A DNA stretch of 7,432 nt from Dehalococcoidales bacterium (GTDB taxonomy: Bacteria > Chloroflexota > Dehalococcoidia > Dehalococcoidales > RBG-16-60-22). Of the stretch, positions 1 to 5,279 are shown piece after piece. The notes under the pieces are model-generated. The model ran no database searches. It was not told where the DNA came from and worked only from the letters and a program-made list of their open reading frames with translations. Made by a program: the position numbers and the translations under genes. Numbering within the stretch: the stretch's first letter is position 1; each line of letters starts with the position of its first letter. The stretch lies in NCBI GenBank assembly GCA_030603605.1, contig JAUVXN010000059.1, forward strand, positions 1 to 7,432. The letters are read 5' to 3'.

Positions 1-674
1 GACGCATTCTGATTAAACCCAGTGCCTCTTACCCGATAACATACCCGGTAACTACCAGCCAGACTATACTGTCGTCAATAATAGAAGGCATCAGGCAGGT
101 CAGTGATGCCGATATTCTTCTATTAGAAGGGACTCCCGGGGGCGGACCAATCTACCCGATATATCAAGCCCTAGGTTATAATTTCCCGCGGGTATTGACG
201 TTGGATGTAAAGGATTGTATCTGGGTGGAGGTAGATAATCCCCTACCCAAGGCTCTGGTTATGCCGACTTTCTGGGTGCCCAATCTTATCCTGTCCAGCG
301 ACTACTTAATAACGGTAGCTCCACTAAAGATTTTTAAGGGGAGGGGCAGTCTCAGCATAATGAACCTGCTCACATTGCTGCCGAGCAGTAAGTATCATGG
401 TGAGTCACCAAGCGGCTGGGGAACTTTACGCAACCTGGGAATTGATAGGGTGATAGCTGACCTCTATTTCACCCTCCCCTTTGACCTGGGGATTATAGAA
501 GCCAGACAGAAGTTTACCAGTCAAGACGACCCCACCCAGGGCGAGGGTGAGGAGTATGGCAAGATATTTGTTGGTGAGCCCTATGAGGTAGACCGTGAAG
601 TCTCAGAGACGCTAGGACTCAAGACCGAGTATCTTAATTTGATTAAGTCAGCTAAAGTAGAACTTGAGACTTAA
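1..674 (+). CDS. DUF362 family protein, C-terminal part (5' end outside window)
   Basis: The frame is open from base 3 to the TAA at 672-674, giving 223 residues; the true start lies upstream of the window. Features of the DUF362 family (PF04015) appear in order. There is an ILIKPSASYP opening, like the family's IKPN segment, then TTSQTILSSIIEGI, which matches the helix in which members assign a residue series to later genes. A hydrophobic strand with an acidic turn follows (DADILLLEGTPGGG), then DYLITVAPLK and SLSIMNLL, the usual 'K-(T)H ... slKN' region, here without its typical His. The end, KIFVGEPYEVDREVSETLGL, matches the family's final segment, normally G-x-D-P-x-x-x-D. The biochemical role of DUF362 is not established; some members carry ferredoxin-like Fe-S domains, but none is visible in this part. 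Its stop codon shares the palindrome TTAA with the convergent acylphosphatase gene. The family call is fairly secure; no function is assigned. Confidence 0.72.
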   Translation, partial: RILIKPSASYPITYPVTTSQTILSSIIEGIRQVSDADILLLEGTPGGGPIYPIYQALGYNFPRVLTLDVKDCIWVEVDNPLPKALVMPTFWVPNLILSSDYLITVAPLKIFKGRGSLSIMNLLTLLPSSKYHGESPSGWGTLRNLGIDRVIADLYFTLPFDLGIIEARQKFTSQDDPTQGEGEEYGKIFVGEPYEVDREVSETLGLKTEYLNLIKSAKVELET

Positions 675-952
675 TACCTCACCCTGAAACCGGAGTAACT
701 GCCAGTATGTTCCGACCAGCTGGTTACTACCTTTTCCACCCTGGCAGCGGATGGTCCCACCTTGAGGTAGCCGATTAGCTTCTCCAGCTGCTTTCTTTCC
801 CCTTCGGTCAGAACTTCCACACTCCCACCAGGCAAGTTGCGCACATAACCAGTCAGGCCTAGCTCGGTAGCCCGTCTGGCAACAAAGTCACGGAAGAAGA
901 CTCCTTGAACGCGACCGTAAACTATTGCCTGAACTGAGCTTAGTTCACTCAT
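671..952 (-). CDS. acyP: Acylphosphatase
   Basis: This 93-residue cytosolic enzyme should hydrolyse acyl phosphates such as acetyl phosphate or 1,3-bisphosphoglycerate to carboxylate and phosphate. The length is that of the single-domain family (about 90-100). The first signature, YGRVQGVFFRDF (residues 12-23), includes the phosphate-binding loop and catalytic Arg21. The second, GYVRNLPGGSVEV (from residue 35), supplies catalytic Asn39. The C-terminal GFRVRY is the usual last strand. The ATG at 950-952 sits 21 nt downstream of the radical SAM stop. Only a weak purine stretch (AAAAGAGA) precedes it, so it is probably translated from the same message as the upstream gene. Nothing links it functionally to the radical SAM protein. 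The family call is near certain; the physiological substrate is unknown. Confidence 0.93.
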   Translation of the reverse strand: MSELSSVQAIVYGRVQGVFFRDFVARRATELGLTGYVRNLPGGSVEVLTEGERKQLEKLIGYLKVGPSAARVEKVVTSWSEHTGSYSGFRVRY

Positions 953-973
953 TTCCCATCTCTTTTACCATAT

Positions 974-1843
974 CTATCCCGGGATAAGTCTCAATGGTAA
1001 CGAAATTTGCTGCTTATCCAGTCGGTATAAGCCTTGCTGGTGAGCCAAGTCAATAGCTTCAGTGAACTCCTGCCTGTTTACTGGACGGGCTAACTGCGGT
1101 ATATCAAAAGCCTTGTGGCAGGGATGATACTGATCCATAATGTTTAGATAGGTGTTAGTAGATACCTCTTGCGCAAGGAATCGCACCACCTCCTCAGTCC
1201 CAGCCAAACGGTTAGGCAATACCAGATGACGCACCAGAAGACCACGTTGCGCAACACCATGCTCATCTACCTGGAGGTCACCCACCTGACGGTGCATTTC
1301 CCTGACTGCCGCCCTATTTACTTGAGGATAATCCTTTATCCCGGATAATCGCTCAGCAGTCCTTTCATCAGAATACTTCATATCCGGCATATAGATGTCA
1401 ACAATTCCGTCCAGTAACTGCAGGGTTTCCACAGCATCATAGCCGCCGGTGTTATATACCAGGGGTAAATAGAGACCCCCACTTACCGCCAGCTCCAGAG
1501 CCTCCAGGATATAAGGCACTACATGAGTTGGACTTACCAGATTTATATTATGACAGCCCATCGCCTGGAGAGAAAGCACCGTCCTTGCCAGTTCTTCCTT
1601 GCCTGCCTCACTTCCTTCACCTAATTGGCTTATAGCGTAATTCTGGCAAAAGACACAGCGTAGATTACAGTAGGTGAAAAAGATAGTCCCCGAACCACGC
1701 CTCCCCACCAGAGGCGCTTCTTCCCCGAAGTGAGGCCCATAGCTGGAAACCAGAGCCTGATTAGTAATACGGCACTTACCTTTTTCACCAACCAGGCGAT
1801 TAACTCCACAATGACGAGGGCAGAGGCAACACTCTTCCAGCAT
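974..1843 (-). CDS. COG1313-type radical SAM protein (PflA/PflX-like), start uncertain
   Basis: The coordinates give the first ATG and a 289-residue product. Residues 5-24 hold Cys5, Cys6, Cys8, Cys12 and Cys24 in the pattern C-x-L-C-P-R-x-C-G-V-N-R...G-x-C that opens COG1313 proteins. The radical SAM cluster motif follows as Cys59-x3-Cys63-x2-Cys66 (CNLRCVFC), which should bind a 4Fe-4S cluster and S-adenosylmethionine. Further family marks are SPTHVVPYI (104-112), PLVYNTGGY (127-135), VDIYMPDMKY (148-157), MHRQVG (183-188), RHLVLPNR (205-212) and NIMDQYHPCHKA (234-245). Such proteins are often named pyruvate formate-lyase activating enzymes, but that activity is unproven and no glycyl radical partner is seen here. 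The ATG at 1843 has no Shine-Dalgarno and leaves only four residues before Cys5. Family-like sequence (AYQRLHHSGELKARVEKA) continues in frame upstream to an ATA at 1909, so the real protein is probably about 22 residues longer. Confidence 0.85.
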   Translation of the reverse strand: MLEECCLCPRHCGVNRLVGEKGKCRITNQALVSSYGPHFGEEAPLVGRRGSGTIFFTYCNLRCVFCQNYAISQLGEGSEAGKEELARTVLSLQAMGCHNINLVSPTHVVPYILEALELAVSGGLYLPLVYNTGGYDAVETLQLLDGIVDIYMPDMKYSDERTAERLSGIKDYPQVNRAAVREMHRQVGDLQVDEHGVAQRGLLVRHLVLPNRLAGTEEVVRFLAQEVSTNTYLNIMDQYHPCHKAFDIPQLARPVNRQEFTEAIDLAHQQGLYRLDKQQISLPLRLIPG

Positions 1844-1905
1844 TGCTTTGGCTTTTTCTACTCGAGCTTTTAACTCTCCAGAGTGGTGAAGCCTTTGGTA
1901 AGCGG

Positions 1906-2058
1906 CTATTCTTCTCCCCCCACTTCTTCTCGCTTCTTTTTGCTCTTCTTAATTACTTCCACATTCACTGGGGGTGGCACGATAGAAACCGGGGATATTT
2001 TCCTGACATCCCTTTTGGATTTCTTCGGCTCTCTATGTCTGTAATCTCGTCTCCCCAT
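1906..2058 (-). CDS. Small basic hypothetical protein, 50 residues
   Basis: A 50-residue ORF too short for usual length cut-offs. Its ATG (2058) is preceded by GAGGTG at 2064-2069 with a 5-nt spacer, a good ribosome-binding site in exactly the right place. The product starts MGRRDYRHREPKKSKRD and is rich in Lys, Arg and Glu. It has a central proline and valine stretch (SIVPPPVNVEV) and a basic then acidic tail (KKSKKKREE, ending GGEE). There is no signal peptide, membrane segment or cysteine. It lies 63 nt after the rnc stop. Its TAG (1906-1908) overlaps the upstream-extended frame of the radical SAM gene, the arrangement expected for translational coupling. The composition suggests an RNA- or ribosome-associated protein, but that is inference only. 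I recognise no named family. The ribosome-binding site, spacing and overlap make it a credible gene. Confidence 0.62.
   Translation of the reverse strand: MGRRDYRHREPKKSKRDVRKISPVSIVPPPVNVEVIKKSKKKREEVGGEE
1907..1921 (-). promoter_or_regulatory. Candidate ribosome-binding site and ATA start for the radical SAM gene
   Basis: On the minus strand a six-G run (1916-1921) followed by AGAAGA leads directly into ATA (1909-1907). ATA is the only start-like codon in frame between the upstream stop (1951-1949) and the ATG at 1843. GGGGAG pairs reasonably with the anti-Shine-Dalgarno and lies 4 nt from the ATA. The ATA overlaps the TAG of the 50-residue ORF as ATAG. Initiation at ATA is rare, so this is a hypothesis; a sequencing error or -1 frameshifting would explain the same picture. 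Confidence 0.35.
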
Positions 2059-2121
2059 AGTAACACCTCTATTTGAGTATTGGACTACAGGTGATGCTAA
2101 TTGAAGTTTAACAAAGAGAGG

Positions 2122-2823
2122 CTATTGTGTAAAGTTAGCTGAAAGTTGTTCTAATGCGGAATGGGCGGCTTCAGTTTCAGCCATTTTTTTGCTCTTGCCC
2201 GAACCCCTGCCCAGCACAGTATCGCCAGCTATTACTTCAACGGTAAACCTCTTGTCATGGTCTGGACCCATTGCTTCTACCAGCCAATAGGTAGGTGGTG
2301 CATGATATTTGGACTGGATAAGTTCCTGTAACTGCGATTTATAATCAATCCCTGTATCCGGCTTAATCACCTTCTGCAACTCTTCACTAAATAACCTCAA
2401 AACGAAATCCCTGGTGATAGCCAGACCCCTATCAAGAAAAACTGCTGCTATCACCGCTTCCAAAGCTCCCGCCAGATTAGCCGATTTATTTCGCCCACCA
2501 CTCGCCTCCTCACCCTTTCCCATATAGAGGTGGTTGCCAAGTTTAATAGTTCTGGCAACGCCAGCCAAGGTATCCCGGCGCACCAGGGCTGAGCGGAGCT
2601 TGGTCATCTCGCCTTCAGCAAGGTCGGGAAAGTCCTCATACAGCTTTTCGGCGACGATAACGCCTAGAACAGCATCGCCCAAAAACTCAAGCCTTTCATT
2701 AGCGACCGTGGCAAAACCGGGATTCTCGTTAATATAGGAGCTATGAACCATAGCCTGCTCCAGTAGAGATAGGTTATTAAAAGAAACCTCGAAGGTCTTC
2801 TGCAAAGCGACTAAATCAACCAA
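2122..2823 (-). CDS. rnc: Ribonuclease III
   Basis: This 233-residue endonuclease cleaves double-stranded RNA in rRNA precursor processing and mRNA turnover; the length is normal. The N-terminal catalytic domain (about 1-150) carries the family signature NERLEFLGDAVLG at 42-54, with Glu46 and Asp50 matching two metal-binding residues (E. coli E41, D45). GEMTKLRSALV (71-81) and GKGEEASGG (102-110) are also typical. In the second catalytic helix, NLAGALEAVIAAVFLD (116-131), Glu122 matches E. coli E117. Gly119, however, stands where the family normally has Asp (E. coli D114). The C-terminal double-stranded RNA-binding domain spans about 158-228, with DYKSQLQEL, the P-x-Y strand and the final GSGKSKKMAETEAAHSAL helix. 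The TTG start (2823-2821) is supported by a consensus AAGGAGG six nt upstream. It is first in a minus-strand run with the small ORF, radical SAM and acyP genes. Confidence 0.95.
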   Translation of the reverse strand: MVDLVALQKTFEVSFNNLSLLEQAMVHSSYINENPGFATVANERLEFLGDAVLGVIVAEKLYEDFPDLAEGEMTKLRSALVRRDTLAGVARTIKLGNHLYMGKGEEASGGRNKSANLAGALEAVIAAVFLDRGLAITRDFVLRLFSEELQKVIKPDTGIDYKSQLQELIQSKYHAPPTYWLVEAMGPDHDKRFTVEVIAGDTVLGRGSGKSKKMAETEAAHSALEQLSANFTQ

Positions 2824-2829
2824 GGAAAA

Positions 2830-2836
2830 CCTCCTT
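2830..2836 (-). promoter_or_regulatory. Shine-Dalgarno that fixes the rnc TTG start
   Basis: AAGGAGG on the minus strand, separated by 6 nt (TTTTCC) from the TTG at 2823-2821. This full-length match to the anti-Shine-Dalgarno is the reason for choosing a TTG start, and the next residues (MVDLVALQKTFEVSF) look like a normal RNase III N-terminus. Confidence 0.85.
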
Positions 2837-2852
2837 TTCCTGAAGTAATTTT

Positions 2853-2881
2853 AGCATAAGCGTCCAGACTGAGCATGTCAA
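2853..2881 (-). promoter_or_regulatory. Sigma-70-type promoter for rnc
   Basis: The minus strand shows a perfect -35 box TTGACA (2881-2876), a 17-nt spacer and a -10 box TATGCT (2858-2853; four of six consensus). Transcription should begin near 2846, giving a leader of about 22 nt that keeps the rnc Shine-Dalgarno. It would also drive the small ORF, radical SAM and acyP genes if they form one transcript. It lies back to back with the tRNA promoter, with 12 nt between the two -35 boxes. Confidence 0.6.
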
Positions 2882-2893
2882 ATTATCCGGTTA

Positions 2894-2922
2894 TTGTCAC
2901 TGGCATAGCTACATGCTATAAT
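2894..2922 (+). promoter_or_regulatory. Strong promoter for tRNA-Gln
   Basis: -35 TTGTCA (2894-2899, five of six), a 17-nt spacer, and -10 TATAAT (2917-2922, perfect), with an extended -10 TG at 2914-2915. The predicted start, about 2929, is only a few bases upstream of the mature tRNA 5' end at 2933. This suits a stable-RNA gene with a very short leader. Confidence 0.78.
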
Positions 2923-2932
2923 CTTGGTGTGC

Positions 2933-3006
2933 TGGGGAATCGTCTAGTGGTAGGACAGCGGACTCTGGATCCGTAAGCGAAGGTTCGAATCCTTCTTCCC
3001 CAGCCA
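2933..3006 (+). tRNA. tRNA-Gln, anticodon CTG
   Basis: A 74-nt cloverleaf including an encoded CCA (3004-3006). The acceptor stem pairs TGGGGAA (2933-2939) with TTCCCCA (2996-3002), with discriminator G3003; the weak U1-A72 pair is typical of tRNA-Gln. The D arm is 2942-2956 with a GTC/GAC stem and a GG-containing loop. The anticodon stem GCGGA/TCCGT (2958-2962 with 2970-2974, one G-U at the base) encloses loop CTCTGGA, placing CTG at 2965-2967, which reads CAG glutamine codons. The variable loop is AAGC. The T arm stem GAAGG/CCTTC (2979-2983 with 2991-2995) carries loop TTCGAAT. All stems close, so the gene looks intact. It is single, with its own promoter. Confidence 0.96.
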
Positions 3007-3011
3007 ACTAA

Positions 3012-3026
3012 GGTAATGTTATTACC
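3012..3026 (+). terminator. Weak hairpin after tRNA-Gln, possible 3' processing or termination element
   Basis: GGTAAT (3012-3017) and ATTACC (3021-3026) form a 6-bp stem with a GTT loop, 6 nt after the tRNA CCA. The downstream sequence is AT-rich but lacks a clear T tract, so this is not a standard intrinsic terminator. The region 3007-3099 shows nothing else. Confidence 0.25.
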
Positions 3027-3099
3027 CTAAATTAGCTAGTAATTAACTGCTTCTATTTCCCCTCACAAATTTGAAATTAGGCAACAATATTACATTTAT

Positions 3100-3216
3100 C
3101 TACCAAAAATTACAACGTTTTACGCAACACAATCCGTCAAAATGTTCAGCGAAGATACCACTACCGTTATCCCTGGGGCTGAAATGCCCCACTCTGAGCT
3201 TCTTCATTACTTTCAC
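3100..3216 (-). CDS. Candidate small ORF after the UbiB gene, 38 residues
   Basis: The ORF starts with GTG (3216-3214), 18 nt after the aarF stop. AGAGG (3227-3223) precedes it with a 6-nt spacer; an in-frame ATG follows at 3207. The product begins MKVMKKLRVGHFSPRDNGSG and ends LCCVKRCNFW. Three cysteines in a C-C-x3-C arrangement close to a Trp end could bind metal or an iron-sulfur cluster, or the ORF may be chance or a gene remnant. I recognise no family. The ORF is very short and contains a 5-bp GC hairpin (3175-3190), so it is listed as tentative. Confidence 0.28.
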   Translation of the reverse strand: MKVMKKLRVGHFSPRDNGSGIFAEHFDGLCCVKRCNFW

Positions 3217-3234
3217 AAATTTCCTCTTCGATGG

Positions 3235-4857
3235 CTACATTTTGCCATGCCTCAATATTGAAATAAGCAACCAAAAACCCATTACACCAGCCCCAAGAAA
3301 ACCGACTATTCCAATAATAGGTATTCCATCCCATTTGGGGGGAATCCCTGAGAGAACAATAAGAGAAGAACCGATAATTAAGGAAGCCAGAACAATGGCA
3401 AAGGCAATACGATTACTGATTTGGTCATGTTTTTCGAGCATTGGCTCCAGCCCCTTGTGCTCAAACCCCATCTTGACTTGTCCAAGTTTAATCTGCCCAA
3501 TTATCTCTCTTATTTCAGAAGGAAGGTCACGGAGCAAGAGACTGAGTTCTGTGGCTGATAAATATATATCCTTTGTTAATTTGCGAGGACTTAGGCGCTC
3601 CCTTAATAATTTCTTAGCAAACGGCTCCGTATGTTTTACCATATCAAAATCCGGGTCCAACTTCCTGCCTACCCCTTCGATGGTTACTAACGCTTTTATT
3701 AATAGATAAAAATCAGGTGCAATTTTCAACTTGTAGGAACTAATCAGTTTAATCAGTTTATTCAGAAGTTCACCCATATTTAGACTTTTTAATGGTATGT
3801 AAGAATATTGCTCTATCAATTCAAATATCTGATATTCTAACCCTTCGATATTTTCGATACGGTTACTGCTGGAGAACGGTATAAGAGCTTTTGTTATTCT
3901 TTCTGCATCTCTATTTACAATCCCGACGACAATGCTGCCAAGATATTCTCTGTGTTTAGGTAATAAAACTCCCATCATACCAAAATCGAGAAAGCATATG
4001 ATGTTATTATCCAGGACCAGAATATTGCCGGGGTGTGGGTCGGCATGGAAAAAGCCGTGTTCAAAAACTTGTTTCAGAACGAGGGTGGCACCTCTACTGG
4101 CAATAATTTCAGGGTCGTTTCCTGACTCTAATAGAGCGTCAATATTAGAGACTTTGATACCATCCATAAATTCCATGGTGAGGACTTTCCTGGTGGTATA
4201 ATTTCGGTAAACCTTTGGTATACAGATGGTGGTCTCTTTCTGGAAATTTCTGCCAAAGCGTTCAATATGCGAGGCTTCAATGGTAAAATCTATTTCCTTC
4301 CTAATCGACCGCTCAAATTCCTTGATTATACCAACGGGATTTAAAATGTCCGTCCCCTTAATATGCTCCTCCATCAATGTAGCTAGATGAAGCATTATCT
4401 CTATATCAGCTTCAATAACCTGTTCTATTCCGGGACGCTGCACCTTAACGGCAACTATCTCTCCATCTGGAAGTACTGCTTTATGGACTTGGGCTATTGA
4501 GGCTGAAGCAATGGGGGTACTTACGTATTCCTTGAAAAGGTGGGCAATGGGTTTATCAAGTTCCTTTTCAATCAACTGTTTGGCTTCTTCTTCTGAAAAG
4601 GGAGGAACAGAATCCTCAAGTTTCTCAAGTTCGACAAGAAGTTCTTGAGGCAATAAATCCGGCCGCTTACTCATTATCTGACCGAGCTTTATAAAAGTCG
4701 GTCCAAGGTCTTCCAATGCCATCCGTATTCGCTCCCAGCGGGAAAGAGACACTATTTTTGCATCTCCTCCCCGGGGAAGGAATCTCTTACCAAAAGCTAT
4801 ATGTTTCTCTAAGTTACTTCTGGCTACCAAATCGCCAAAACCGTGCTTAACTAGCAC
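3235..4857 (-). CDS. AarF/ABC1/UbiB atypical kinase, membrane-anchored
   Basis: The first canonical start is GTG at 4857, giving 540 residues. UbiB-family proteins are protein-kinase-like ATP-binding proteins linked to quinone and lipid metabolism; substrates are mostly unknown. The family-specific motif lies at 52-60 (GPTFIKLGQ, the KxGQ motif, Lys57-Gln60), followed by SKRPDLLP. The modified nucleotide loop is PIASASIAQVH (115-125) and the kinase lysine is Lys138 in VAVKVQ. The catalytic region is FFHADPHPGN (269-278) and the DFG motif is Asp291-Gly293. Two C-terminal hydrophobic segments (about 483-503 and 512-536) should anchor it in the membrane, as usual in the family. It follows the phasin-like gene and is probably co-transcribed with it. 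UbiB-like sequence (YRHINRYREIVTV) continues in frame upstream of the GTG to an ATT at 4920 with a ribosome-binding-like AAGGG, so the true start is probably 21 codons upstream. A role in ubiquinone synthesis should not be assumed. Confidence 0.92.
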   Translation of the reverse strand: MLVKHGFGDLVARSNLEKHIAFGKRFLPRGGDAKIVSLSRWERIRMALEDLGPTFIKLGQIMSKRPDLLPQELLVELEKLEDSVPPFSEEEAKQLIEKELDKPIAHLFKEYVSTPIASASIAQVHKAVLPDGEIVAVKVQRPGIEQVIEADIEIMLHLATLMEEHIKGTDILNPVGIIKEFERSIRKEIDFTIEASHIERFGRNFQKETTICIPKVYRNYTTRKVLTMEFMDGIKVSNIDALLESGNDPEIIASRGATLVLKQVFEHGFFHADPHPGNILVLDNNIICFLDFGMMGVLLPKHREYLGSIVVGIVNRDAERITKALIPFSSSNRIENIEGLEYQIFELIEQYSYIPLKSLNMGELLNKLIKLISSYKLKIAPDFYLLIKALVTIEGVGRKLDPDFDMVKHTEPFAKKLLRERLSPRKLTKDIYLSATELSLLLRDLPSEIREIIGQIKLGQVKMGFEHKGLEPMLEKHDQISNRIAFAIVLASLIIGSSLIVLSGIPPKWDGIPIIGIVGFLGAGVMGFWLLISILRHGKM

Positions 4858-4917
4858 AGTAACGATTTCTCGGTACCGGTTAATGTGGCGGTAGGGACGA
4901 CCTAATCCAACTCTAGG

Positions 4918-4932
4918 AATTACTGTTCCCTT
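4918..4932 (-). promoter_or_regulatory. Candidate ribosome-binding site and ATT start for the UbiB gene
   Basis: On the minus strand AAGGG (4932-4928) lies 7 nt before ATT (4920-4918), just after the phasin-like stop (4936-4934). The frame from ATT runs without a stop into the UbiB gene and encodes 21 residues ending in REIVT, matching the usual start of UbiB proteins. No ATG, GTG or TTG lies in this frame between the upstream stop and 4857, and the GTG at 4857 has no convincing Shine-Dalgarno. ATT starts are known but rare (for example infC in E. coli). Confidence 0.4.
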
Positions 4933-4933
4933 C

Positions 4934-5233
4934 TTATCTATTCTTGATTTGAGTTTCCAGCTTTTTTATCCGAGCCTTGAGTTTTTCCACCTCGGCGCGG
5001 GATTGAATATCCAGCTTCTCTAAATGACTCTTTACCAATTTCTCAACCCGGCTTTCAAGTTCATTTCTGGCTTCGTCTGCTTGCTTTAGCATGTCCTCAA
5101 CTAACTTCTTGCCTTCTTCCTCAGAGAGTTTGCCCTCCGCAACAATTTCTTTAGCCAGTCCCTCAATTTTATCCTTGGTCATCGAGGTAATCCCAATCCC
5201 CATTAAAGTGGCTTTTTTCAACAGGTCAAACAT
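4934..5233 (-). CDS. Phasin-like (COG3937) coiled-coil protein
   Basis: A 99-residue, cysteine-free, mostly helical protein. The N-terminus (MFDLLKKATLMGIGITSMTKDKIEGLAKEI in total, residues 1-30) has a short hydrophobic stretch at 8-16. KLSEEEGKKLVEDML (35-49) follows, then a long charged helix with a heptad-like pattern from about 52 to the end (ELESRVEKLVKSHLEKL, then AEVEKLKARIKKLETQI). This matches small proteins annotated as polyhydroxyalkanoate granule-associated or phasin-like. No PHA synthase is in view, so granule binding is not demonstrated. Its ATG follows a strong AAGGAGG (5248-5242) with an 8-nt spacer. The stop lies 13 nt before the proposed ATT start of the UbiB gene, or 76 nt before its GTG. 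An adaptor or scaffold for the kinase, or a membrane-surface protein, is a reasonable guess. Confidence 0.78.
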   Translation of the reverse strand: MFDLLKKATLMGIGITSMTKDKIEGLAKEIVAEGKLSEEEGKKLVEDMLKQADEARNELESRVEKLVKSHLEKLDIQSRAEVEKLKARIKKLETQIKNR

Positions 5234-5279
5234 GATGCATTCCTCCTTTGGTCCATGTAATTATTCTTGTCCTGCGCAT
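5226..5279 (-). CDS. Possible 17-residue leader ORF overlapping the phasin-like start
   Basis: ATG at 5279 follows GAGGAGG (5292-5286) with a 6-nt spacer, as good a ribosome-binding site as any in the window. The peptide is MRRTRIITWTKGGMHHV. Its TGA lies 8 nt inside the phasin-like gene (overlap 5226-5233), which would allow translational coupling. However, its start overlaps the -10 box of the promoter proposed for the phasin-like gene. It can be translated only from a message that begins further upstream, so it competes with that promoter call. Confidence 0.25.
   Translation of the reverse strand: MRRTRIITWTKGGMHHV

Noticed and set aside
195..674. TTG at 195 as the start of the DUF362 gene
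   Set aside because: DUF362-like sequence continues in frame from base 3, so the TTG is internal and the gene starts outside the window.
974..1843. Assigning the radical SAM gene as a true pyruvate formate-lyase activating enzyme or as the AmmeMemoRadiSam enzyme
   Set aside because: No glycyl radical enzyme is adjacent, and the N-terminal cysteine pattern and MHRQVG motif fit COG1313 rather than the AmmeMemoRadiSam type.
1843..2076. A 77-codon plus-strand frame with a hydrophobic, Phe- and Leu-rich translation
   Set aside because: It is the antisense of the Lys- and Glu-rich 50-residue ORF and of the radical SAM 5' end; purine-rich coding DNA yields Phe/Leu on the other strand. No ribosome-binding site precedes it.
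3175..3190. GGGGC/GCCCC hairpin downstream of the UbiB gene as an intrinsic terminator
   Set aside because: The stem is only 5 bp and no T tract follows on either strand.
3071..3709. A 212-codon plus-strand open frame antisense to the UbiB gene
   Set aside because: The minus strand here encodes conserved UbiB sequence including both membrane segments. The plus-strand frame has no ribosome-binding site and no recognisable domain, so it is a shadow.
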